Source of the DNA: Pelagophyceae sp. CCMP2097
Taxonomy: Eukaryota > Sar > Pelagophyceae
Direction: 5' to 3'
NCBI GenBank assembly: GCA_026770575.1
Contig: MU657183.1
Span: 209,765 to 273,764 of the forward strand
Length of the DNA stretch: 64,000 nucleotides
Positions 56,476-64,000 of this stretch are shown here, piece after piece. Every line of letters starts with the position of its first letter. Positions within the stretch are counted from its first letter, which is position 1. The notes under the pieces are model-generated. The model had not been told where the DNA came from. It saw only the letters and a program-made list of their open reading frames with translations, and did not search any database. The position numbers and the translations under genes are program-made.

Positions 56476-56859
56476 GGAGGCGTCGGGCTGACACTCCTCG
56501 GCCGCCCACGGCTCCGCCCCGGGAACTCGGCCCAGTGATCCCTGCCCGGAACGAGGCCCAGTGACCCCTACCCGAAAACGAGGCCGGCACAAGCATACGC
56601 GCGGACGCCGCGCCGACGGGGTGTCTCCGAGGTGTCCTCGCGCTGCGTGCGCGGCGCGTGTGTGGCGCGGGGCGTCTCGGAACTCGGACGCGCGCAAAGT
56701 TAGCTCGTCGCTAAATGGTTTCGACAGATGTATCACGGATCGCGGTGGGGTTCGACGGGTCTGTGCGCCGGTTCGGATGGCAGAGACGGCGGCGCGGCGG
56801 CTGGAGGTTGCGCGGCGCCGGAGGTGCGAGGCGCTCGGCGCGCGTGAAGACGCGCACGC

Positions 56860-58122
56860 TTTAGTCCTTCGCGACGACGTCTTCGGTCCGTCTTGGCGGT
56901 CCCCCGGACGCCTCTCGGACGCCTTGCGCCAGGCCTCGTCTCGTGGGCGCGACAGGGCGGCGACTTGGAGGCCTTGGACGAGGAGGGCTGCACGCCCGCG
57001 TGTGCGTTCCCGATGGCGTTGATACGTCCCTACGGCGTTCAGACGCCCCTCTCGCACACTCCCATGTGCATATGCACACTCCTCTGTGCATATGGACATT
57101 CCGGCCTCTTGAGCGGGCCGCGCCACGCGTCGGGAGCCGTGCGGCCTGCGACCGCTCGGGATGCTCTCAGGATAGCGGCGGGCCGACGACGCGAGGACGC
57201 CGACGGATAGGCTACGCGGCCATGGCCGACAAGGCCGCAATGCTCGACGCGCTCGCCGACTGCGGTGCGCCCCGCGCGCCTCGAGACACGGCCTTTGGGA
57301 TGGAGCCTTTAAAATGAAGCCTTTGAGATCTGGCCCTCGAGATGTTGAAATGCCACACCCCTAGGTGTAGCGCTCGGCGGCGCCGGCGCGGCGGGCACGT
57401 CGCACGCATCGCTCGGCGCGATTGCCGTGCGTGACCCCGGACGACGCCACTCGCCTCGAGGGCTCGATGGCCGAGAACCATGAAAGTGCCATACCTGTCA
57501 GCATGATTGCACGAGGCCTGATTGCCTGACTGCGCAAAGGAGGGTTTGTGCAGGCGTCGCGCGGACACATCAATGCGCTCAAGGCGCTCGCGACGCGCCT
57601 CGTGCGTTTGCATGCGTGGGGAAGGCTCCGTGTGAGGACTACGTGCGGTCTGCATCCCGCGGTAACGGCGGCCCCGCGTCACCGCTTCGCAGGATCTATC
57701 GTCGCACGCCGGCCGCGACGGCTGGACCGCGGCGGGCGCGGCGGTGCGTTGCCTAAACTTTCGTCGATACGCCCAACGGCCCGCGCGCTCCACGACGCGC
57801 CCGCACCGGCAACGCATCGCGCGTAGGCCCTTGAAGGTTCCGTGGCGTCGCTCGAGGCGCTATTTGCGCTGGGCGTCGACCTCTCGCGGGCCTGCAACCG
57901 CCACGGCGAACCGCCGCTCGTGCGTCCCGGTCGTGGATGAAAAGCGTGGCGATGGCAAATACCCGGCAAATACCCAGAAAATACCCGGCAAATACCCGTA
58001 AATACTTGCAGGTCGTGGCCACCAAGCTGCGCCACGCCGCCGCCGCCAAGTGCATCGAACGCCACGCCGACGCGCGCAGACGACGGCCAGACCCGACCTC
58101 CGACTTGAACCCGAACCTTTAA
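56860..58122 (+). CDS. Ankyrin-repeat protein, partial model
   Basis: Ankyrin repeats mediate protein contacts. Best exons are 57554-57601 (ASRGHINALKALATRL), 57827-57919 (ALEGSVASLEALFALGVDLS, then NRHGEPPL) and 58012-58122 (VVATKLRHAAAAKCIERHAD, ending in TAA); the last two join in phase 0 across GTGCGT...TTGCAG to give the typical G-x-PPL-x-x-A-T pattern. Weaker candidates upstream are WARQGGDLEALDEEGCTP (about 56940) and AMADKAAMLDALADCG (about 57223). The start is not identified, and some repeats are incomplete, so missing exons or decay are likely. The last intron carries GCAAATACCC tandem repeats. Confidence 0.5.
57050..57096. repeat. Doubled palindrome GTGCATATG in ankyrin-gene region
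   Basis: CACACTCCCATGTGCATATG and CACACTCCTCTGTGCATATG lie next to each other. The first contains the 14-bp palindrome TGTGCATATGCACA. It may be a regulatory site pair or a simple duplication. Confidence 0.5.
57950..58005. repeat. GCAAATACCC tandem repeat in intron
   Basis: Five or so variants of a 10-11-bp unit (GCAAATACCCG, GAAAATACCCG) inside the 92-bp intron 57920-58011, directly before the acceptor. Confidence 0.65.
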
Positions 58123-58696
58123 TCCGACGCTTGAACCCGACGCTTGAACCCGAACCAGAGCGGTGAACTTGGGCGGCGTTCCGACCGAGGAGCCCGTCGC
58201 TGCACCGGTGCGCGGCTGGGCGCCGGTGCGGGCATCTCTTCGCCTGGGACCAAGCCTTTGTGACCCGTCGACTGTCAACGGGCAGAGGCAAAACGCCAGC
58301 ATGTCGGTGCGCCCTCGAGCACTCGGCCAAAGAACCCTCGGACCAAAGAGCCGCGGCGGCTCTGGAGCGGGAGCGCACCGGGCCTCCGCGGCTCGGCCAC
58401 ACGGCGCGTGCTTCGCCTGTGCAGACAAGTCTACTCAGTCAGAACTTCTCAGTAGACTTCTCTCACGGTCGCCAAAGCGGAACCGCACTGCCGTGTCACT
58501 TGGCGCTTGACGACGACGCGATCAACGACCGACCACACACGTACTGTTGTCAGGCGCGCGACATACCACCGGGCCACGCGCGATGGACGCGCCAGCCACC
58601 GAAGCAAAGCCCTGCTGCGTCTGCGCCGCGCAAAACGGCAAGCACTGCGCCAAGTGCAAGTCGCGCCACTACTGCTCCAAGGCATGCCAGGTCGTA

Positions 58697-59085
58697 CAGG
58701 GCTCCGCAGGGGCCGGGAGCCTATTACTATCTAAGGACTGTACCTTCCCTCGAACTGATAGTAGCCCGCGGCGATTCCGAATATTATAAAAATAGGAATT
58801 CCTAGTCGTCTCGATGAAAATTGCGTTTTAATTTGTTTCGGCGTTTTTTAATACCAAGCCATTTGTGATGAAAATTAGCGCGTTGGACGCGCCTTGACGC
58901 TGCAATTCCGAATCTGGTCGTCTTGTTGTAATTAGCGGCCTTTGAAAATTTAGGCGATTTTCATTTTTCCAACAAGTAACAACATTGCTTCTTAAAATTT
59001 TAAAACTTTGCCTTTTCAAACGTTTTTTTTTGTGCAACTTCAGTTTCACTTGGGAACAATCTTTGCTAGCGTTACCCGCCGATAC
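58697..59085. mobile_element. ~390-bp insertion splitting the MYND finger of copy B
   Basis: Relative to copy A, extra sequence begins right after CAGGTCGTA and ends near CGATACTTGACTTGG. Its left end is the dispersed 44-bp motif (58697-58740, inverted relative to 3137 and 55690); its right part (58790-59060) is AT-rich and includes TAGGAATTCCTA. Precise target duplications are not clear. It could be a transposable element or an intron with unusual ends. Confidence 0.6.
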
Positions 59086-59346
59086 TTGACTTGGAAACGC
59101 GGGAACAACAAGGCGTGCCGGCAGCTCGCCGCCGACTTCCAGGATACGCTCATGCCGAAGATCAAGAAGGAGCCGGCCATCGTCGAGGGCGTTTCGCCGG
59201 CCGGCGGTGCCAAGGCGGCGGCGCGCGCTGTCCGGACGGGCACCACGAAGGACGCCAAGGCGAGCGCGCTGAACGACGACGCGCCGAGCTGGCGCGGCAC
59301 TTGCGCCGTCTGCCTGGATCTACTCCCAGTCGAAGTGGACCGGCAA

Positions 59347-59544
59347 GTTTGGGGGGGGCTGGTGCCTCCGGGGTTGAGACACCTTAAAGAGAGGCGAGGC
59401 GTCGTGGGGGGTCGAGTGCTTCCGCGGGTGTCGGCAGCCCTCCTTAGAAGGAGGGTATCTCCTTAAAAGGACTGTCGACTCGCGCGGCGCCTACTACGGA
59501 GGCCGACTCGCGCGGAGCCTCCGCTCCCCGCAACGCAAATACTA
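59347..59544. mobile_element. 198-bp insertion with GGCAA target-site duplication in the RING finger of copy B
   Basis: The first GGCAA is at 59342-59346, the second at 59545-59549. Excision of the 198 bp plus one GGCAA restores the frame (DRQ-TLYSCCCK), matching copy A. The insert begins GTTTGG and the junction ends ACTAG, so it could look like a GT-AG intron, but splicing at those bases would add four bases and break the frame. It contains two copies of CGACTCGCGCGG. The termini are weakly complementary at best. Confidence 0.7.
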
Positions 59545-60348
59545 GGCAAACGTTATACTCGTGCTGCTGCAAGCTCATTTGCAAGGACTGCTGCCAAAAG
59601 TCCATGCGGTACGACACGCGATGCCCGCTCTGCCGAGCCCCGGTCTACAAATCGGACGCCGAGTGGGTCCAACGCCTGCAGAAGCACGCCGACGAGGGGC
59701 GTGCCTTGGAGCAGTTCGTGCTCGCGAACAAGTGCAGTTCTGGCACGGCGGGCCTGAAGCAGGACTTCAAGCGGGCGCTCCAGCTTTACCAGCTCGCGGC
59801 GGCGCAAGGCAACCCAATGGCCCAGGCCTCGCTTGGCTGCCGTTTTCAGTTTGGGCAAGGCGTCGAAATCGACTACGAGGCCGCCGCGGTGTGGTACCGG
59901 CGCGCGGCCGACCAAGGCTTTGCTGAGGCTCAACTAAACATGGGTAAGAAATCTAACAGCGGCCAGGGCGTGGCCCAGTCGTACGAGGAAGCCGTCAAGT
60001 GGTACCACCTCGCCGCGGCGCAGGGCCACGCCGACGCGCTCTACGCTCTCGGCGGATGTTACGCAGATGCCCGCGGCGTGCCGCGGGACTTCCAATAGGC
60101 GCTGCGCCTCTTCAAGCGCGCCGCGGCCAAGGGGGCAGACAACGCCGCATTTGCCATTGTCAAGCTCGAGGCCATGATGCGCGCATTGGCGCGCGCCCGC
60201 TGACGTTGCTCTTCCCATCCAACCACGGCCTCGAACTTTCACCCCAAAGGACGCGGTCGGTGCTCCTCGCCTCGAATGCGTGCTCCACGACGGCCCGTCT
60301 TCTTCGGAGAGGCCCTTTAATAAAGATTGACTCCTCGCCTCGCCCGAG

Positions 60349-61273
60349 TCAGTGCGCGTGCAAACACCAGTCGCAGCTCGCCTTGCCCTCGTCGTGGCAG
60401 GAGCAGCAGCAGCCGAGGTCGACCTTTTGCGCGCCGGTCCATTTGTCGCCACGCAGCTTTTTCGCCTTTTTCGGCCGAGGACCTACGCCGGTGCAACTCT
60501 CGCCGGCCTGCGGAAGCGCGCGCCGGGGTGACGGCCGTCCATGCGCACCGTCGGCCGAGTCTTCGCCCTGGTCGGCCGAGGCGCCCTCCGCTGCACCGCC
60601 CTTCTTCGCCGCCGCCGGGGCCTCGGCCGCCACCGCGAGGACAAAGGCCGCGTGCGCCGGCCGCGCCGATGAGGCCTCGCACGCCTAATTTTTTTGTAAG
60701 GCGGCGTCTCGCGGTGGGAAACGTGGCGATTCCGCAGTTGGAAGGGCGTCGCCGCCGCGCGGACGCGGCTGTAGCACGTCGATGAACGCGGGCGTGACGA
60801 CGGGCACGTTGAATTTCAGCGCCTTGCGGATGCGTTGCGTGCGCTGGTCCACCGCGGCGGCAGTCGCGACGACGAACGTGCACCGTTTGTGCACTGTAGC
60901 GCTGTATTTCCCGCCTACGCAAAACCAATCCCGCCCACGCGACCATGCCGCTTGCGCGGACCCGCGCTCTCGCACTCCGCGGTCCCGCGCGGGCGCCCCA
61001 CCGCTGTGACGCACCGAGTGCCGTGACGCGCTTGATAAGAGACTTGAAAGAATCGTCGCTCTCGCTCACTGCGGATTCGGCGTACAGCGTCACCGCCAGC
61101 GTCGCGCCCGCGAGCGGCTGGCCCGGCACGGCGGCGGTGTCGCCGCGGCCGCGCTTCTTCGACTTTGGCGCAGCGGCGGCCTTTGGCGCAACGGCCGGCG
61201 CGGCTATCGGCGGCGGGCCGGCGTCGGCGTCGTCGCAGAGGCTCTTCTTCACGCCTTTAAACTTTGGCGGCAT
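60349..61273 (-). CDS. Small BRCT-domain protein with Cys-rich C-terminus
   Basis: Three exons with matching phase (61273-61015, 60914-60778, 60684-60349) give 243 residues. The basic N-terminus (MPPKFKGVKKSL, then a KSKKRGRGD nuclear-signal-like stretch) is followed by a BRCT-like domain: GATLAVTLYAESAVS, SLIKRVTALGGKYSATVHKR, CTFVVATAAAVDQRTQRIRK and VPVVTPAFID. BRCT domains bind phosphopeptides or DNA ends in DNA repair and checkpoint control. A low-complexity Ala/Gly/Glu linker ends in GCCCSCHDEGKASCDWCLH, a compact Cys/His cluster that may bind zinc. The donor at the second intron (GTGCTA) is weaker than usual. It converges with MYND copy B, whose stop lies 145 bp away. Confidence 0.72.
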
Positions 61274-61449
61274 AGCAGGCGGCCGACGTCAGCCGGACTC
61301 GACGGGCCTCTGATGTCAGCTGGTCCCTGCGGCGGCCGCGGCGACGGCGGGTCGACGCCGGCGTTTGTTCCGGGAAAACGGCGAGATAGTGTGATTCTAA
61401 TCCACGCTTAACCACGCTTAACCTGATATTGAGGGTGTCTCGAAAACGT

Positions 61450-62640
61450 TCACTTCGGGCACGCGCGCCGTCTCGGCGGCAGCGGCGCCGTCTCGATGGC
61501 GTCGGCCTCGAGCGCGGGGACGCGGTGCGCTCCGGCCTCGAGCGCGGCGTCGCGGCGCTGCGCCTCCCGCCGCAGGACGTCGATCTCCAGCCGCAGCCCG
61601 CCGATCTCATCCTTCAGGCCACAAATCACATCCTTCTGCTGCTCGATGAACTTGTACGCCGTGTTGCACCCGTCCTTGTGGTCGTCCCGGTCCTCCGCGA
61701 CCTTGTCCCTTTCCGCTGCGACCGTGTCTCGCTCCTCCTTGATCACGACGACAATGATCTTGTGTGATGCGTGAAGCGAGGCGAGGGCGGCGAGGCCGCT
61801 CGCCAGCGCCGCCGTCGCGCTGCGCCATCCAGCGGCCTCGGTCGCGGCCTCGATGGCTCCGTCCACGTCGATCGTTTCGTCGAGCGCCCGCAGCTGCCCA
61901 ATCTCATTGTGTGCGTCGTCGAAGCGGCCCCGCAGCAGCACCAACTCGAGCGCTGCGCCGAGGTCTTTCAGCCGCTTTGCTCGGGGCTCGTCGTCCGAAG
62001 CACCGTCGCCGAGCTCCTCGCCGTCGTCGGAGGCCCCGGCCGCGGCGATGGCGCCCGAATCGACGTCAGAGGCCCCACCAGCGCGGCGTTTGCGGCTCAA
62101 TGCAGCAGCCGGAGGAGCCGCCTTTTCGAGCGCCCGATCCACGGCACTGGCCTTGGCCCGCATCTCTAGTTGTCTCTCCGCCGCGTTCAGCGGAGCTTGC
62201 GACGGCTCGAACGTGACGTCGTCGGACGGCAGCGCCTCGAGGTCGTTGACGCGGATGTTGCGGCTCTTGTCGGCGAACCGCACGGCCCACCAGCCACTAC
62301 CGTGTTGTGACTCGACGACGCCGCGCCGCGCCGAGTCGCTCGCGAGGCAGACGTGCGCCCCAACGTGCACGCCTCGTGCCACCATGGCGGTCGCCCGCTC
62401 CTCTTGTATTTCCTCCGTCGCGTTCAGCGGAGCTTGCGACGGCTCGAACCTGGCGTCGTCGGACGGCAGCACCTTGAAGTCCCTGACACGGATGTTGCGG
62501 CTCTTGTCGGCGAACCGCACGGCCCACCAGCCACCCTGGTTGCCTTGTGACTGGACGACGCCGCGCCGCTCCGAGTCGCTCGCGAGGCAGACGCGTGCCC
62601 CGACGTGCACGCCCGGGGTCACGCCGGCCGCTTCTCGACC
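61450..62640 (-). CDS. Protein with two tandem GWWAVRFADKSRNIRV repeats and a coiled coil
   Basis: One long exon of about 390 codons. Two repeats of about 65 residues each contain GVHVGARVCLASDS-RRGVV, GWWAVRFADKSRNIRV and LPSDD-FEPSQAPLNA. The size, the alternating hydrophobic pattern and the paired Trp suggest small beta-barrel (SH3/Tudor-like) modules, which would bind peptides. A basic SRKRRAGG segment (possible nuclear signal), an acidic stretch and a long coiled coil rich in Glu/Asp/Arg (IKEERDTVAAERDKVAEDRD) follow. It stops near 61450. No ATG opens the frame, so a 5' exon is expected upstream of the acceptor CTTAAG near 62636. I recognise no named family. It is divergent from the PDZ gene. 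Confidence 0.65.
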   Translation of the reverse strand, partial: GREAAGVTPGVHVGARVCLASDSERRGVVQSQGNQGGWWAVRFADKSRNIRVRDFKVLPSDDARFEPSQAPLNATEEIQEERATAMVARGVHVGAHVCLASDSARRGVVESQHGSGWWAVRFADKSRNIRVNDLEALPSDDVTFEPSQAPLNAAERQLEMRAKASAVDRALEKAAPPAAALSRKRRAGGASDVDSGAIAAAGASDDGEELGDGASDDEPRAKRLKDLGAALELVLLRGRFDDAHNEIGQLRALDETIDVDGAIEAATEAAGWRSATAALASGLAALASLHASHKIIVVVIKEERDTVAAERDKVAEDRDDHKDGCNTAYKFIEQQKDVICGLKDEIGGLRLEIDVLRREAQRRDAALEAGAHRVPALEADAIETAPLPPRRRACPK

Positions 62641-62749
62641 TTAAGCTTTTTGTACCAAAGCGCCGAGGCACGCCGTTGGACGAGCCGTTTGGCCTTTTTC
62701 TGAACACACTCGGCAGAGCATTTTTGCAGAGCTCGGCCGTGCGGCGGGG

Positions 62750-63637
62750 ATGGGGTACATGGACGAGCTTCGCGCGCGGGCGGCGGCGTTCAGCAAAGAC
62801 GTCGAACGTTCGTTGACAGGTGCGTGCCTCGTTGGCTGTTCGATTGATAAAAGTGAACGTCCCTCGTTGAAAGGGTGCGACTTCCAAGTCACCCCCCGCG
62901 GCCGTCCGGCGCCGCGGGCGGGCCCGGTGGCCAGGTGGGCGCAAAGGGGTCGCTCTCTCCGCGCGGCGCGTCGAGAGCCGCCCGCGTCGAGAGATGATCA
63001 CGTTGACACGTAGAGAGATGCATACAGAAGGCCACCGTGGCTCACGCACCACCGCAGGCGCCTCGAAGAAGTCCGGCGGCCACACGCTCGGCGGTGCGCC
63101 GGCCCCGCGGGCCGTTGGATGTGCAAAGGAGACGGCGGCATCAGGTGGCGCCGCGAGCACCGGCAGCGGCCTCACCACTTTCTCGCGCGTCTTTGCCGCC
63201 CCCGGCCCATTGGGCATGGTCGTCGCCAAGGCGCCGGGCGGCGCCGCGAGCGTAACGGCGGTGACGGCCGGCAGTGCGGCTGCGCAGCACGGCGTGCGTG
63301 GCCCAAGAGCGCTATGCCTTCCTCGAGTGGTTTCTCGCCTCGAGGTTCTGTGGCGCAGGTCATCGTGGGCGACGTTATCACACAACTGGAGGGCACCGCC
63401 GTGGAATACGACGGCTTCATCGCGAAAGTGGCCGCGGCGCCGCGACCCGTGACCATGACATTTACGCGCCTCCCCGCCTGCGCCGCCGGATCTAAGGCCC
63501 CAGTCACCGCCGAGATCCGCGACGCGCGCCGCGAAGCGATGGTGGAACGCGGCGTCCCGAAGGAACGTACCTTGCATAAATGTATCGACTTTTCGACGCC
63601 GCGCGCGACGCCGCGCGTTCGCCGACCCGTCCGCTGA
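62750..63637 (+). CDS. PDZ-domain protein
   Basis: Three exons with matching phase: 62750-62819 (MGYMDELRARAAAFSKDVE), 63031-63293 and 63359-63637, giving about 203 residues. The PDZ core is split by a 65-bp intron: LGMVVAKAPGGAASVTAVTA and GSAAAQHG, then VIVGDVITQLEGTAVEYDGF and VTMTFTRL. In PDZ domains the loop before the first strand (here PLGM, in place of GLGF) binds C-terminal peptides. The C-terminal tail (EIRDARREAMVERGVPKERT) is charged. The exon 2 start could be 63028 instead. No signal peptide is seen. Confidence 0.72.
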
Positions 63638-63644
63638 AACCCCG

Positions 63645-64000
63645 ACTTAAGCTTCTGGCCGCCGAAAAGCGCGACCGGGAAAAGTTCGGCAAGCCAAAAC
63701 CGCGCGTCCTTAACCAGACGCCGCTCCAGACGGGGGCCGACGCGGTGCGCCGGTGTTTGTTTTGGGCGTTTGACGCTTCACCTCGGCATCTGTTGAATGC
63801 CAAGACACGTAGGCCCGCGCCGCCGCGGCAAAGTCCGACAACCCCGAGACCGTCGCCGCGTGGCCCGCGCCGGCGTCGCGGGCGCATCTTTGCCCGGCGC
63901 GCACGAGGGCGCGCCAAGAGCCAGGGGGATGCCAGAAACTCCCCAAAGCGATCCCAGAACCCCGCTCTAGGAAGCGCGCGCAATCGCGCGACGAGTCGAC
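63645..64000 (+). CDS. Partial gene at window edge, unknown product
   Basis: A protein-like stretch LLAAEKRDREKFGKPKPRVL then TPLQTGADAVRRCLF follows an acceptor-like CTTAAG near 63650. After a possible intron, a second stretch from about 63812 (KSDNPETVAAWPAPASRAH) runs to the window end. It might be further exons of the PDZ gene if a donor before its stop is used, or a separate gene. Confidence 0.3.

Larger units (their letters stand above)
58583..60203 (+). pseudogene. MYND-RING-Sel1 protein gene, copy B, interrupted by two insertions and a TAG
   Basis: It starts at ATG 58583 with a MYND half (KPCCVCAAQNGKHC, HYCSKACQVV) cut at about 58696. It resumes at about 59086 as WKRGNNKACRQLAADFQD, then a RING start (WRGTCAVCLDLLPVEVDRQ) cut at 59346, and resumes at 59550 as TLYSCCCKLICKDC and CPLCRAPVYKSDAEW. 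Sel1 repeats follow (GQGVEIDYEAAAVWYRRAAD, GQGVAQSYEEAVKWYHLAAA) up to TAG at 60096. The last repeat continues in frame after it (ALRLFKRAAAKGADNAAF) to TGA 60201-60203. Removing the second insertion together with one GGCAA restores the frame exactly. Copy A at 18330 is the intact reference for both junctions. Confidence 0.75.

Overview
The window is eukaryotic nuclear DNA of very high GC content. It has spliced genes with many short introns (donors are mostly GTGCGT or GTGAGT, acceptors mostly TAG|G). The gene families (MYND-RING-Sel1 proteins, 37-residue helical repeat proteins, a CDPK-like kinase, a sperm-tail PG-rich repeat protein) fit a stramenopile alga of the pelagophyte type, such as Aureococcus or a relative. 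That assignment is inference from gene content and base composition; no rRNA or organelle marker is present.

The dominant structure is a three-copy segmental duplication of a gene of about 9 kb. Copy 1 lies at 5511-14482 (+), copy 2 at 20315-29147 (-) and copy 3 at 46036-54996 (+). Conservation among the copies outlines one very large multidomain protein. In order it has an N-terminal region, a GNAT-acetyltransferase-like module, a SET methyltransferase with post-SET cysteines, a Lys-rich then acidic linker, a PUB-like domain, a WW-like motif, a PHD-like zinc finger, further unknown regions, an AP2/ERF-like DNA-binding domain and a conserved Trp-rich C-terminus. I do not recognise this architecture; it looks like a chromatin regulator. 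All three copies carry several stop codons and frameshifts, and some lesions are shared in conflicting pairs (2+3 and 1+3), so the family appears to be decaying with recombination between copies.

Layout: 1-3742 holds a hairpin element and an STPGR (ciliary microtubule-associated type) gene. 5511-14482 is copy 1. 15389-18205 (-) encodes a protein of about twenty 37-residue NTVWAYA repeats. 18330-19735 is a MYND-RING-Sel1 gene with a terminal frameshift. 20315-29147 (-) is copy 2. 30140-31825 (-) is an ornithine cyclodeaminase/mu-crystallin family gene with introns as short as 41 bp. 32127-43453 (+) is a CDPK-like kinase whose introns of 1-2 kb are filled with different minisatellites and one MITE-like inverted repeat. 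43808-45438 holds a WD40 fragment and a WD40 gene with a frameshift. 46036-54996 is copy 3. 55862-58122 holds a hypothetical gene and an ankyrin-repeat gene. 58583-60203 is a second MYND-RING-Sel1 gene, interrupted by two insertions. 60349-63637 holds a small BRCT protein, a tandem-repeat coiled-coil protein and a PDZ protein, and a partial gene runs off the right end.

Gene models were built by eye from splice consensus, reading-phase agreement and paralogue comparison. Exon boundaries with matching phase (kinase, cyclodeaminase, BRCT, PDZ, STPGR) are the most reliable. No homology search was run.
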